Source of the DNA: Bacteroides thetaiotaomicron VPI-5482
GTDB lineage: Bacteria; Bacteroidota; Bacteroidia; Bacteroidales; Bacteroidaceae
DNA length: 64,000 nucleotides
Assembly: GCF_000011065.1 (NCBI RefSeq)
Contig: NC_004663.1
Location: forward strand, 1,054,001-1,118,000
Reading direction: 5' to 3'
Shown here: positions 26,005 through 35,594 of the stretch, piece by piece
Numbering within the stretch: position 1 is the first letter of the stretch
How the letters are laid out: every line of letters begins with the position of its first letter
Made by a program: the position numbers and the translations under genes
The notes under the pieces: model-generated
Told to the model about the DNA's origin: nothing
Database searches by the model: none
Seen by the model: the letters and a program-made list of their open reading frames with translations, nothing else

Positions 26005-26799
26005 TTGGGAACCATCGATATTTCATATTATAATTTATTTATTGGCTTGCTATTGCTTGCCATTCCGTTCTTTTATCTTTGGAAGTTCAAGACGGGTTTG
26101 CTGAAACCTGCCGTGATAGGTACGCTTCGAATGATTATCCAGCTATTTTTTATCGGTATATATCTGAAGTATCTTTTCTTGTGGAATAATCCTTGGATTA
26201 ATTTCCTTTGGGTGATTATCATGATATTTGTTGCCGGACAAACAGCGTTGGTACGTACTCAACTGAAACGGAGCATCTTGCTGATACCGATTTCTATAGG
26301 TTTTTTGTGCAGTGTAGTAGTGGTTGGATTGTACTTTATCGGTGTTGTCCTCCAGTTAGATAACATTTTCAGTGCTCAGTATTTTATTCCAATATTCGGC
26401 ATTTTAATGGGGAATATGCTTTCAAGTAATGTGATTGCATTGAATACTTATTATAGCGGACTGAAGCGGGAACAACAATTATACCGTTATTTATTAGGAA
26501 ATGGAGCTACACGCCAGGAAGCTCAGGCACCATTTATAAAACAGGCCATCATCAAGTCATTCAGTCCTTTGATTGCGAATATTGCAGTGATGGGATTGGT
26601 GGCTCTGCCGGGTACGATGATCGGACAAATTTTGGGAGGAAGCAGTCCGAATGTGGCAATCAAATATCAGATGATGATTATGGTTATTACCTTCACGGCT
26701 TCCATGCTGTCACTGATGATTACTATTTCACTGGCTTCCCGAAGATCATTTGATGCATACGGGAAGTTATTGGAAGTAACGAAAGAAACGAAGAAATGA
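26005..26799 (+). CDS. UPF0014 family ABC permease, FetB/YbbM-like
   Basis: A 264-residue membrane protein with about seven helices and the family motifs GATRQEAQAPFIKQAI and LPGTMIGQILGGSSP. The frame begins with TTG at 26005 after an in-frame stop at 25990. No earlier ATG exists, and the first helix requires this start, so TTG initiation is likely. It partners the ATPase 34 bp upstream in a putative iron or metal exporter. Its stop overlaps the next start (ATGA). Confidence 0.9.
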   Translation: MGTIDISYYNLFIGLLLLAIPFFYLWKFKTGLLKPAVIGTLRMIIQLFFIGIYLKYLFLWNNPWINFLWVIIMIFVAGQTALVRTQLKRSILLIPISIGFLCSVVVVGLYFIGVVLQLDNIFSAQYFIPIFGILMGNMLSSNVIALNTYYSGLKREQQLYRYLLGNGATRQEAQAPFIKQAIIKSFSPLIANIAVMGLVALPGTMIGQILGGSSPNVAIKYQMMIMVITFTASMLSLMITISLASRRSFDAYGKLLEVTKETKK

Positions 26800-27074
26800 C
26801 TGTTACCGACCGGATATTCCAAAATGTGGCGGAACTGTCTGTTCCGAATTTTTTCATTACTGTAGAGTTCTCGGTAATGGGAAATGAAATGCCGGAACAT
26901 ATCGAATCTTTCGTTTTGGAAAAATATCAAGCTATTCTTCATGGCGCAAACGGACGCAAATTTGTCTATACAGAAGGAGGGTGGCGTCTTTTTTTCACTT
27001 TCTTTCCTACAGACAAAGTGGTAGATGAACGGTATGCACTAAAGAATAAGGTGCAGATGAAGTTTCACAAATAA
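26796..27074 (+). CDS. Small protein of unknown function, translationally coupled to the FetB-like gene (92 aa)
   Basis: The ORF begins in a 4-bp ATGA overlap with the permease stop, which argues that it is a real coupled gene. It encodes a soluble protein with no signal peptide or membrane segment. The composition is mixed alpha/beta with a conserved-looking end (GGWRLFFTFFPTDKVVDERYALKNK). I do not recognise the family. Context suggests an accessory to the metal exporter, but that is inference. Confidence 0.72.
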   Translation: MTVTDRIFQNVAELSVPNFFITVEFSVMGNEMPEHIESFVLEKYQAILHGANGRKFVYTEGGWRLFFTFFPTDKVVDERYALKNKVQMKFHK

Positions 27075-27108
27075 ATATTTCTTCCATTCAGGAAAGAGAT
27101 CCGGTGAG

Positions 27109-27525
27109 TTATTGCATAGCTTGCAGTTTCTCCCTCATACAGCGAAGCTGAACGAATTGTTCTCCTGTTTGTATATACCCGCCTTCCAACATTCGTTTTG
27201 AAATTTGGAATTTATCAAGATGATGGAGTATGTACTTTTCCACACCTGATGATTGCTTTTTGGTGAAAGACAGGAAGTCAACCTTTCCATTTTCGTGAAT
27301 AAATACTTTCGCTTTAATCGTACGGAGCCCCGAATCTTTGCAATGTTTGGCTTCTGCTTTATCTATCCAAAAGATAGCTGTAGCTTTTACGGTATCTACC
27401 ATACAAGTTTCTGTATTATCAACGCTCATGTTTTCATCGATTGACTCATCGGAATTCTGATTCTGTTTCATTTGGCAGGAAACAGCCAGAATAATTACTA
27501 AACAGCAGGATAGAATTGTTTTCAT
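27109..27525 (-). CDS. Lipoprotein of unknown function, possibly DUF4891-like (138 aa)
   Basis: Signal peptide with lipobox LAVSC (Cys near residue 17), an acidic linker, then a domain of about 90 residues with IKAKVFIHENGKVDFLSF, which recalls a TonB-C-terminal-like fold. Similar Bacteroides lipoproteins are annotated as DUF4891; I hold that assignment loosely. It is convergent to the preceding gene with only 34 bp between, and has its own promoter. Confidence 0.78.
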   Translation of the reverse strand: MKTILSCCLVIILAVSCQMKQNQNSDESIDENMSVDNTETCMVDTVKATAIFWIDKAEAKHCKDSGLRTIKAKVFIHENGKVDFLSFTKKQSSGVEKYILHHLDKFQISKRMLEGGYIQTGEQFVQLRCMREKLQAMQ

Positions 27526-27551
27526 CGTGTTCTAATTTTAAGGATATGCGA

Positions 27552-27559
27552 CAAATTTA
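27552..27559 (-). promoter_or_regulatory. Promoter -7 box for the 27109-27525 lipoprotein
   Basis: Minus-strand TAAATTTG, an exact TAnnTTTG match, 26 bp from the ATG. Confidence 0.5.
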
Positions 27560-27602
27560 CTAAAAAAACGATAAGATGGGAGCTTATTCCTATTTTATTT
27601 GC

Positions 27603-27610
27603 TATATTTG
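27603..27610 (+). promoter_or_regulatory. Promoter -7 box for the Nif3-like gene
   Basis: TATATTTG, an exact TAnnTTTG match, 21 bp before the ATG at 27632. Confidence 0.6.
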
Positions 27611-27631
27611 CAACCAAATTTTCTCTAAATA

Positions 27632-28726
27632 ATGAAAATTAAGGAAATAGTAAGCGCCCTTGAACGATTCGCGCCTCTGCCATTGCAAGACGGTTTTGAT
27701 AATGCCGGCCTGCAAATCGGATTGACAGATGCGGAAGCAACAGGGGCTTTGTTGTGTCTTGACGTTACTGAAGCTATCTTAGATGAAGCTATCGCGCTGG
27801 GGTATAACCTCGTCATATCGCATCATCCTTTGATATTTAAAGGTTATAAATCCATTACTGGCAAAGATTATGTGGAACGCTGTATGCTGAAAGCAATAAA
27901 AAATGATATTGTGATCTATTCAGCACACACTAATCTTGATAATGCACAGGGAGGGGTAAATTATAAGATAGCCGAAAAAATCGGATTGAAACATCTGAAA
28001 GTGCTTGAACCAAAAGAAAATAGCCTGATGAAGCTGGTGACTTTTGTCCCCATTGCTCAGGCGGATATTGTAAGGAACGCACTTTTTGCTGCCGGTTGCG
28101 GTAATATTGGTAACTATGATTCATGTAGTTACAATCTGGAAGGGGAAGGGACATTCCGTGCCAAAGAAGGAACACATCCTTTCTGTGGAGTGATTGGAGA
28201 ACTCCATCGGGAAGGAGAGGTGAGAATTGAAACAATTCTTCCTGCATTCAAAAAGTCGGAAGTAGTCAGGGCACTATTGTCTGTTCATCCTTATGAGGAA
28301 CCTGCATTCGACTTGTATCCGCTACAAAATGAGTGGGCACAGGCAGGATCGGGAATCGTTGGCGAACTGGAAGAGCCGGAAACGGAGATGGAATTCTTGA
28401 AACGTATAAAGAAAACGTTTGAAGTAGAGTGTCTGCGTCATAACAAACTGACAGGGAGAGAAATACAGACAGTGGCATTGTGCGGAGGTGCCGGAGCATT
28501 TTTGCTTCCGCAGGCAATCCGGTCGGGAGCCGATGTTTTTATTACAGGTGAGATTAAGTATCATGATTATTTTGGTCACGAAGGAGATATCCTGATGGCA
28601 GAAATCGGTCATTACGAAAGCGAACAATATACAAAAGAAATTTTTTATTCCATAATCCGGGATTTATTTCCTAATTTTACGCTCCAATTGAGTAAAATAA
28701 ATACGAATCCCATAAAATATTTGTAA
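27632..28726 (+). CDS. Nif3-like dinuclear metal-centre protein
   Basis: A 364-residue NIF3/DUF34 family member of the long, YqfO-like form. The N-terminal half holds the metal ligands in VISHHPLIFKG and SAHTNLDNA. A PII-like insert lies at about 130-235 (LVTFVPIAQADIVRNALF). The C-terminal half closes the metal site with FITGEIKYHDYF and EIGHYESEQ. It is a hexameric protein of uncertain enzymatic role; a GTP cyclohydrolase-type label is historical and unsupported. It sits 5 bp upstream of the zinc-ribbon protein, a pairing widespread in bacteria. Confidence 0.95.
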   Translation: MKIKEIVSALERFAPLPLQDGFDNAGLQIGLTDAEATGALLCLDVTEAILDEAIALGYNLVISHHPLIFKGYKSITGKDYVERCMLKAIKNDIVIYSAHTNLDNAQGGVNYKIAEKIGLKHLKVLEPKENSLMKLVTFVPIAQADIVRNALFAAGCGNIGNYDSCSYNLEGEGTFRAKEGTHPFCGVIGELHREGEVRIETILPAFKKSEVVRALLSVHPYEEPAFDLYPLQNEWAQAGSGIVGELEEPETEMEFLKRIKKTFEVECLRHNKLTGREIQTVALCGGAGAFLLPQAIRSGADVFITGEIKYHDYFGHEGDILMAEIGHYESEQYTKEIFYSIIRDLFPNFTLQLSKINTNPIKYL

Positions 28727-28731
28727 GTAAA

Positions 28732-29562
28732 ATGGCTAGAGAAGCAAAAAAAGATCCGAATGAGTTGACGGTGGAACAGAAGTTGAAAACACTGTTCCAG
28801 CTGCAAACTATGTTGTCTAAGATTGATGAAATCAAGACATTGAGAGGTGAACTTCCATTGGAAGTGCAGGACCTTGAAGATGAAATCGCTGGTTTGAGTA
28901 CCCGTATCGACAAGATCAAAGCTGAAGTGGATGAACTGAAATCTGCTATTGCAGGTAAGAGAGTAGAAATTGAAACGGCAAAAGCTTCAGTAGAAAAATA
29001 TAAGTCACAACAAGACAACGTCCGCAACAACCGTGAATATGATTTCTTGACGAAGGAAATTGAATTCCAGAGCCTGGAAATCGAACTTTGCGAAAAAAGA
29101 ATCAAAGAATTCAGTGCGGACAGAGAAGAAAAAGAAGCTGAAGTAGTAAAGAATGAACAAATACTCAGCGAAAGACAAAAAGACCTCGAACAGAAGAAGG
29201 GCGAACTAGATGAAATTATCTCTGAAACTAAACAGGAAGAAGAGAAGCTAAGAGATAAAGCCAAAGATCTGGAAACTAAGATTGAACCGCGTTTGTTGCA
29301 GTCATTCAAACGTATCCGTAAGAACTCCCGCAATGGATTGGGCGTTGTATATGTACAACGTGACGCGTGCGGTGGTTGCTTTAACAAGATTCCGCCTCAG
29401 AGACAGTTGGACATCCGTTCCCGTAAGAAAGTGATCGTTTGCGAATATTGCGGACGTATCATGATCGACCCGGAATTGGCTGGTGTACAAATTGAGCATA
29501 AAGTAGAGGAAGCTCCGGCTACTACTACCAAAAGAGCAATCAGAAGAAAAACTGCTGAATAA
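28732..29562 (+). CDS. Coiled-coil C4 zinc-ribbon protein (COG1579/CdsZ-like)
   Basis: 276 residues. A long charged coiled coil runs from about 20 to 185, rich in Glu and Lys. A C4 zinc ribbon follows (CGGCFNKIPPQRQ ... CEYCGRIMI, about 215-245), then a basic tail (KRAIRRK). COG1579 proteins are thought to act with nucleic acid or ribosome-related partners, but the precise role in Bacteroides is not established. Co-transcribed with the Nif3-like gene and followed by a strong terminator. Confidence 0.93.
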   Translation: MAREAKKDPNELTVEQKLKTLFQLQTMLSKIDEIKTLRGELPLEVQDLEDEIAGLSTRIDKIKAEVDELKSAIAGKRVEIETAKASVEKYKSQQDNVRNNREYDFLTKEIEFQSLEIELCEKRIKEFSADREEKEAEVVKNEQILSERQKDLEQKKGELDEIISETKQEEEKLRDKAKDLETKIEPRLLQSFKRIRKNSRNGLGVVYVQRDACGGCFNKIPPQRQLDIRSRKKVIVCEYCGRIMIDPELAGVQIEHKVEEAPATTTKRAIRRKTAE

Positions 29563-29589
29563 GGTACCATATTTGAATATGTATTCGAA

Positions 29590-29618
29590 AGCCTCGCATT
29601 ATTGCGGGGCTTTTTTTA
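29590..29618 (+). terminator. Intrinsic terminator after the zinc-ribbon gene
   Basis: An 8-bp GC-rich stem (29590-29597 with 29604-29611, one G-T pair) is followed directly by TTTTTTTATT. Confidence 0.9.
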
Positions 29619-29666
29619 TTTCTTCTAACTTTACTACCCCTTTAAACAAACCTAACCTTGAATTGT

Positions 29667-29674
29667 TATCTTTT
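29667..29674 (+). promoter_or_regulatory. Possible promoter -7 box for the RND efflux operon
   Basis: TATCTTTT differs from TAnnTTTG at the last base; it lies 25 bp before the ATG at 29700. No repressor gene is adjacent. Confidence 0.4.
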
Positions 29675-29699
29675 CATTTCATAAAAACCTGAACCGAAT

Positions 29700-31097
29700 A
29701 TGAATGTACGAGCGTGGAGCGTATCGCTCCTTTTGTTTCTTTCAACTGTAACTGCGGTTGGACAGACAGTGAACCGCTATTTGAATACTCCTCTTCCTAA
29801 AGAATGGGAAGAGAGTGGAGAAGTGTTTCAACAGACTCTTCCAGTGGACGACCACTGGTGGAAGTCTTTTCAGGACACCAGACTGGACTCTTTGATTGCT
29901 TTGGCAGTAGATCGCAATTATTCCGTAGCGATGGCAATTAATCGTATAGCTGCTGCACGTGCCAATCTTTGGGCAGAACGTGGAAATTTCTTTCCATCTA
30001 TCGGACTGAATGCTGGATGGACCCGACAGGAAACCAGTGGAAATACCAGTACCTTACCTCAGTCTACAGATCATTATTACGATGCTGCACTCAGTATGAG
30101 TTGGGAAATCGATGTCTTCGGCAGTATCCGTAAACGGGTAAAGGCGCAGAAAGAAAACTTTGCCGCCAGCAAAGAGGAATATGCGGCGGTTATGGTTTCT
30201 CTGGCATCAGAGGTAGCCTCAGCTTATATTAACCTGCGGGAATTGCAGCAGGAACTTGAAGTGGTAAATAAGAATGTAGCTTCTCAGGAAGAAGTTTTGA
30301 AAATCACGGAAGTACGGTATAATACCGGACTTGTTGCCAAGCTGGATGTGGCACAGGCCAAATCCGTTTTATACAGTACTAAAGCCTCTATACCACAATT
30401 AGAGGCAGGTATCAATCAATATATTACGACACTGGCTGTTTTGCTGGGTATGTATCCGCAAGAAATACGTCCTGTATTGGAAACTACTGGAACATTACCT
30501 GATTATATGGAACCGATCGGAGTAGGTATGCCGGTTGATTTATTACTGAGAAGACCGGATGTACGAAGTGCGGAGAGAAGTGTGAATGCCCAAGCTGCAT
30601 TACTTGGCGCTTCCAAGTCCGATTGGCTGCCGAAGATCTTTCTGAAAGGTTCGTTTGGCTATGCAGCCCGTGATTTGAATGATCTGGTGAAAAGTAAAAG
30701 TATGACCTATGAGATTGCTCCGTCATTGAGTTGGACTATTTTTAGTGGAGGACAATTAGTGAATGCAACAAGACTGGCTAAGGCACAGTTGGATGAATCT
30801 ATCAATCAATTTAATCAGACAGTTCTGACTGCGGTACAGGAAACGGATAACGCCATGAACTCCTACCGGAACTCGATCAAGCAGATTGTAGCTTTGAGGG
30901 AAGTGCGTAATCAAGGTGTCGAAACTCTGAAACTTTCACTGGAACTTTATAAACAAGGGCTTTCTCCTTTTCAGAATGTGCTTGATGCACAACGGTCTTT
31001 GTTATCTTATGAGAATCAACTGGTACAGGCGCAGGGTAGCTCGTTACTGCAACTGATAAGTCTTTATAAAGCGCTGGGAGGCGGTTGGAGAGAATAA
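29700..31097 (+). CDS. RND efflux outer-membrane factor (TolC/OprM/NodT family)
   Basis: 465 residues with a Sec signal peptide cut near residue 21 (TAVGQ) and no lipobox cysteine, unlike many OprM homologues. Two repeated outer-membrane efflux modules occupy about 55-255 and 270-460, with GLVAKLDVAQAKS and RRPDVRSAERS in the expected places. It forms the trimeric exit duct of a tripartite pump. It is the first gene of the operon, followed after 33 bp by the adaptor. Confidence 0.95.
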   Translation: MNVRAWSVSLLLFLSTVTAVGQTVNRYLNTPLPKEWEESGEVFQQTLPVDDHWWKSFQDTRLDSLIALAVDRNYSVAMAINRIAAARANLWAERGNFFPSIGLNAGWTRQETSGNTSTLPQSTDHYYDAALSMSWEIDVFGSIRKRVKAQKENFAASKEEYAAVMVSLASEVASAYINLRELQQELEVVNKNVASQEEVLKITEVRYNTGLVAKLDVAQAKSVLYSTKASIPQLEAGINQYITTLAVLLGMYPQEIRPVLETTGTLPDYMEPIGVGMPVDLLLRRPDVRSAERSVNAQAALLGASKSDWLPKIFLKGSFGYAARDLNDLVKSKSMTYEIAPSLSWTIFSGGQLVNATRLAKAQLDESINQFNQTVLTAVQETDNAMNSYRNSIKQIVALREVRNQGVETLKLSLELYKQGLSPFQNVLDAQRSLLSYENQLVQAQGSSLLQLISLYKALGGGWRE

Positions 31098-31130
31098 AAG
31101 AATCTATAAATAAAATATAACCTAACGGAT

Positions 31131-32240
31131 ATGAAAAAACTAATGTATATTTTTCTTGTGTTGTCGGTATTGACTGGTTGCAAGGAGAAAAAAGACACCG
31201 GAGCAATGAAGGGAATGCCGACTCTGGCAATTAGCGTAGCGAAACCTATAGTGAAGGACATCACTTTGACGAAAGATTATCCGGGCTATCTGACAACGGA
31301 GAAAACTGTAAATCTTGTGGCCAGAGTGAACGGAACATTACAGTCTGTCTCTTACGCACCGGGCGGACGGGTAAAAAAAGGGCAGTTGCTGTTTGTAATA
31401 GAACCTACCTTATATAATGATAAGGTGGCACAAGCGGAAGCTGAACTGAAAACTGCTCAGGCACAATTGGAATATGCCCGTAATAATTATAGCCGTATGA
31501 AGGAGGCTGTGAAAAGTGATGCTGTGAGTCAGATACAGGTGTTGCAGTCGGAATCGTCTGTGACAGAAGGAGTAGCAGCTGTCAGCAATGCGGAAGCTGC
31601 TTTGAGTACAGCGCGTACAAATTTAGGATATTGTTATGTTCGTGCCCCTTTTGACGGGACAATCAGCAAGTCGACAGTGGATATCGGCAGTTATGTCGGT
31701 GGTTCTTTGCAGCCGGTTACGCTGGCTACTATTTATAAGGACGATCAGATGTATGCGTATTTTAATGTTGCTGATAATCAATGGCTGGAGATGTCGATGA
31801 ACAATCAGCAGCCAACGAAGGATCTTCCGAAAAAGATCATGGTTCAGCTGGGGAAAGAAGGTACCGAATCCTATCCGGCAACACTGGATTATCTGTCACC
31901 GAACGTAGACCTGAATACAGGAACTCTGATGGTACGTGCCAATTTTGATAATCCGCAGGGAGTACTGAAGAGTGGATTGTACGTCAGCATTACCTTACCT
32001 TATGGAGAGGCCGATCATGCAATTCTTGTGAAAGAGGCTTCCATCGGAACCGATCAGCTCGGTAAATTCCTGTATGCCGTCAATGATTCGGACATAGTAC
32101 ACTATCGGCATATTGAAATAGGACAACTGATTAATGATACCTTACGGCAGGTGTTGGGAGGACTCTCACCACAGGAACGATATGTTACAGAAGCTCTGAT
32201 GAAGGTCAGAGATGGAATGAAGATAAAGCCGATACCCTGA
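31131..32240 (+). CDS. RND efflux periplasmic adaptor (membrane-fusion lipoprotein)
   Basis: 369 residues. Lipoprotein signal with lipobox VLTGC (Cys near residue 17). A biotinyl-lipoyl-like domain has VARVNGTLQSVSYAPGGRVKKG. An alpha-hairpin lies at about 95-150, the second lipoyl half includes YVRAPFDGTISKS, and a beta-barrel region is followed by a membrane-proximal domain. It links the inner-membrane RND pump to the outer-membrane factor. It lies between both genes in a compact operon. Confidence 0.95.
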   Translation: MKKLMYIFLVLSVLTGCKEKKDTGAMKGMPTLAISVAKPIVKDITLTKDYPGYLTTEKTVNLVARVNGTLQSVSYAPGGRVKKGQLLFVIEPTLYNDKVAQAEAELKTAQAQLEYARNNYSRMKEAVKSDAVSQIQVLQSESSVTEGVAAVSNAEAALSTARTNLGYCYVRAPFDGTISKSTVDIGSYVGGSLQPVTLATIYKDDQMYAYFNVADNQWLEMSMNNQQPTKDLPKKIMVQLGKEGTESYPATLDYLSPNVDLNTGTLMVRANFDNPQGVLKSGLYVSITLPYGEADHAILVKEASIGTDQLGKFLYAVNDSDIVHYRHIEIGQLINDTLRQVLGGLSPQERYVTEALMKVRDGMKIKPIP

Positions 32241-32322
32241 TGCGGTCGGCTTGTTGGTTATCTTCAGACGATGCAGGTAACTGTTTGTCCTTATATAAAT
32301 ATTAATCGTAAACTTATATATT

Positions 32323-35300
32323 ATGTTTTCTAAGTTTTTCATTAACCGACCAATTTTTGCTACCGTACTTGCCCTGCTCATTGTGGTAGCCGGTTTGGTC
32401 GCACTTAATATATTGCCTGTGGCGCAATTTCCGGAGATTACACCTCCGACGGTTCAGGTATCGGCTGTCTATCCCGGTGCGAATGCTGAAACTGTAGCTC
32501 AAACGGTAGGACTCCCCATCGAACAGCAGGTGAATGGGGTGGACGGTATGCTCTATATGTCTTCAAATTCTTCCTCTTCGGGAGCATATTCTCTGACAAT
32601 TACATTTGCCGTCGGTACAGATATCGATATGGCTACTGTACAAGTCCAGAACAGGGTAAGTGTTGCTCAATCATCCTTGCCGGAACCGGTAGTGGTACAG
32701 GGGGTGACTGTGCAGAAACAGTCTTCGAACATTGTCATGTTCCTGACAATGACTTCGAAAGACTCTGTATACAACAGTCTCTATCTGACTAACTATGCCA
32801 AATTGAATTTGGTCGATCAGTTATCACGTGTGCCTGGTGTAGGAGCTGTTAATGTCATGGGAGCAGGTGATTATTCCATGCGTATCTGGCTGGATCCTGA
32901 AGCTATGCGTATCCGGAACATTTCTCCGGCACAAGTATATCAGTCCATTCAGTCTCAGAATATGGAAGTGTCCGCCGGCTATATCGGTCAACCGATCGGA
33001 CAGGACAATAAAAATGCCTTTCAATATACACTTAATGTACAGGGGCGACTTATTTCTCCGGAGCAATTCGGGAATATTATCATTCGTCGGGAACAGGATG
33101 GGGCAATGCTTCGCCTGAAAGATATTGCGCGAATAGATTTGGGGTCTGCTTCTTATAGTGTAGTATCACGATTGAAGGGGATGCCTACCGCAGCGATTGC
33201 TATCTATCAGCAGCCGGGCTCCAATTCGCTGGACGTTTCAAAAGGAGTGAAGGCTAAGATGGAGGAACTGGCGACCAGTTTTCCTACAGGAGTAGCCTAT
33301 AACGTAACTTTGGATACAACGGATGTAATTCATGCTTCTATTGATGAAGTAATGGTGACATTTTTTGAGACAACGCTGCTGGTAGTACTGGTTATTTTCC
33401 TGTTTTTGCAGAACTGGAGAGCGGTTATTATTCCTTGTATCACAATTCCTGTATCGCTGATCGGTACATTGGCAGTTATGGCGGCATTTGGTTTTTCGAT
33501 CAATACGCTGACTCTGTTCGGATTGATTCTGGCAGTTGCCATTGTAGTGGATGATGCTATTGTGGTGGTTGAGAATGCTTCAAGATTGCTGGAGACCGGA
33601 CAATATTCAACTCGTGAAGCAGTCACAAAAGCTATGGGGGAAATTACGGGGCCGATTGTCGGAGTGGTGCTTGTTTTGCTTGCCGTGTTTATTCCGACGA
33701 TGATGATCAGCGGTATTTCGGGGCAGTTGTATAAGCAGTTTGCACTGACAATTGCTGCTTCTACTGTATTAAGCGGTTTTAACTCACTGACACTGACGCC
33801 TGCTCTTTGTGCTCTATTCCTCAAAAAGAGCAAACCGTCTAACTTCTTTATATACAAAGGATTTAATAAAGCGTATGATAAGACACAGGGAGTCTACGAT
33901 AGTACGGTGAAATGGTTGCTTCAACGTCCGCTTATCTCTTTTGTATCTTTTGCTATTCTGACAGTGATTGCCGTAATACTCTTTATGCGTTGGCCGTCGA
34001 CATTTATTCCGGATGAAGATGATGGTTATTTTATTGCAGTTGTTCAGCTTCCTCCGGCAGCCAGCTTGGAACGTACACAAGCTGTCGGGGATAAAATCAA
34101 TGCTATTTTGGATTCTTATCCGGAAGTGGAGAATTACATTGGAATCACTGGTTTCTCCGTGATGGGCGGAGGTGAGCAAAGTAACTCCGCAACCTATTTT
34201 GTTGTCCTGAAAAACTGGGACGAAAGGAAAGGGAAGGAGCATACGGCTGCTGCCGTTGTCGACCGTTTTAATGGCGAAGCGTATATGGAGATACAGGCAG
34301 GACAAGCATTTGCTATGGTTCCTCCGGCTATTCCAGGATTGGGTGCTTCCGGTGGCTTGCAACTTCAATTGGAAGACCGGAGGAATCTGGGACCGACAGA
34401 AATGCAGCAGGCTATTGACGCATTGCTTGCTTCTTCTCATTCCAAACCGGCCTTAGCTTCTGTATCCAGTCAGTATCAGGCAAATGTCCCTCAATATTTT
34501 CTGAATATCGATCGTGATAAGGTGCAATTTATGGGCATTGCTCTGAATGATGTATTTTCTACATTAAGCTATTATATGGGGGCGGCATACGTTAATGATT
34601 TTGTTGAATTCGGTCATATTTATCAGGTAAAGATCGAAGCGCGTGATCAGGCACAACGGGTCATTGATGATGTCTTAAAACTCAGTGTGGCTAATTCGGC
34701 AGGAGAGATGGTCCCCCTTTCTTCTTTCACCAAAGTGGAAGAGCAGTTGGGGCAGGATCAGATCAATCGTTACAATATGTATTCAACAGCTGCCCTGACT
34801 TGTAATGTAGCGCCCGGAAGCAGTTCCGGACAGGCTATTCAAGAAATGGAAACTTTGTTTAAAGAACAGCTGGGAGATGAATTCGGCTATGAATGGACGT
34901 CGGTTGCCTATCAGGAAACGCAGGCGGGAAATACGACCACCATTGTTTTGGTCATGGCCTTGATTGTAGCATTCCTTGTTTTGGCTGCGCAATATGAAAG
35001 CTGGACCAGTCCGGTGGCTGCCGTGATAGGTTTGCCGGTGGCCTTGTTGGGAGCAATGATAGGATGTATGATAATGGGAACTCCGGTCAGCGTATATACA
35101 CAGATTGGTATTATCCTGCTTGTTGCACTTTCGGCAAAGAATGGTATTCTGATTGTAGAGTTTGCCCGTGATTTCCGTGCTGAGGGAAACTCAATTCGTG
35201 AGGCTGCATACGAAGCAGGACACGTCCGCTTACGTCCGATTTTGATGACTTCTTTTGCTTTTGTATTGGGGGTAATGCCTTTGCTGTTTGCTACCGGGGC

Positions 35301-35469
35301 TGGTGCGCAGAGTCGTATAGCGTTGGGTACTGCGGTTGTTTTCGGTATGGCGATGAATACTTTATTAGCGACAGTCTATATTCCTAATTTCTATGAATTG
35401 ATGCAGAAACTGCAAGAGAAGTTTAGCAGGAAGAAAGATGACGATGTGAAAAAAGATACGAATATGTAA
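32323..35469 (+). CDS. RND multidrug efflux transporter (AcrB/HAE1 family)
   Basis: A full-length 1048-residue inner-membrane proton antiporter with 12 expected helices and two large periplasmic loops. It opens with FINRPIFATVLALLIVVAG. The TM4 proton-relay acidic pair is in AIVVDDAIVVVENASR, and the TM10 lysine is in ALSAKNGILIVEFARD. It assembles with the two upstream products. Substrates cannot be named from sequence; HAE1 pumps usually export hydrophobic drugs, bile salts or detergents. Confidence 0.97.
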   Translation: MFSKFFINRPIFATVLALLIVVAGLVALNILPVAQFPEITPPTVQVSAVYPGANAETVAQTVGLPIEQQVNGVDGMLYMSSNSSSSGAYSLTITFAVGTDIDMATVQVQNRVSVAQSSLPEPVVVQGVTVQKQSSNIVMFLTMTSKDSVYNSLYLTNYAKLNLVDQLSRVPGVGAVNVMGAGDYSMRIWLDPEAMRIRNISPAQVYQSIQSQNMEVSAGYIGQPIGQDNKNAFQYTLNVQGRLISPEQFGNIIIRREQDGAMLRLKDIARIDLGSASYSVVSRLKGMPTAAIAIYQQPGSNSLDVSKGVKAKMEELATSFPTGVAYNVTLDTTDVIHASIDEVMVTFFETTLLVVLVIFLFLQNWRAVIIPCITIPVSLIGTLAVMAAFGFSINTLTLFGLILAVAIVVDDAIVVVENASRLLETGQYSTREAVTKAMGEITGPIVGVVLVLLAVFIPTMMISGISGQLYKQFALTIAASTVLSGFNSLTLTPALCALFLKKSKPSNFFIYKGFNKAYDKTQGVYDSTVKWLLQRPLISFVSFAILTVIAVILFMRWPSTFIPDEDDGYFIAVVQLPPAASLERTQAVGDKINAILDSYPEVENYIGITGFSVMGGGEQSNSATYFVVLKNWDERKGKEHTAAAVVDRFNGEAYMEIQAGQAFAMVPPAIPGLGASGGLQLQLEDRRNLGPTEMQQAIDALLASSHSKPALASVSSQYQANVPQYFLNIDRDKVQFMGIALNDVFSTLSYYMGAAYVNDFVEFGHIYQVKIEARDQAQRVIDDVLKLSVANSAGEMVPLSSFTKVEEQLGQDQINRYNMYSTAALTCNVAPGSSSGQAIQEMETLFKEQLGDEFGYEWTSVAYQETQAGNTTTIVLVMALIVAFLVLAAQYESWTSPVAAVIGLPVALLGAMIGCMIMGTPVSVYTQIGIILLVALSAKNGILIVEFARDFRAEGNSIREAAYEAGHVRLRPILMTSFAFVLGVMPLLFATGAGAQSRIALGTAVVFGMAMNTLLATVYIPNFYELMQKLQEKFSRKKDDDVKKDTNM

Positions 35470-35507
35470 AAATAGAATATCGTTTTCAGAGCCTCCGGAG
35501 GCAAGAC

Positions 35508-35594
35508 AAAGATGGTGTCACTATGTGCTTGGGATACTTACACTATGTGTGTGGTATAGTGTAAGTATCCTGACCTTATAGTGACACTATCTTT
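35508..35594. terminator. Nested double hairpin, probable bidirectional terminator or palindromic repeat element
   Basis: The outer 17-bp stem (35508-35524 with 35578-35594, one G-T pair) and the inner perfect 15-bp stem (35532-35546 with 35556-35570) are separated by a symmetric 7-by-7 internal loop. The apical loop is 9 nt. The motif CACTAT or its complement recurs five times. The outer arm overlaps the stop codon of the minus-strand gene. There is little T-run, so a role beyond termination is possible. Confidence 0.75.
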
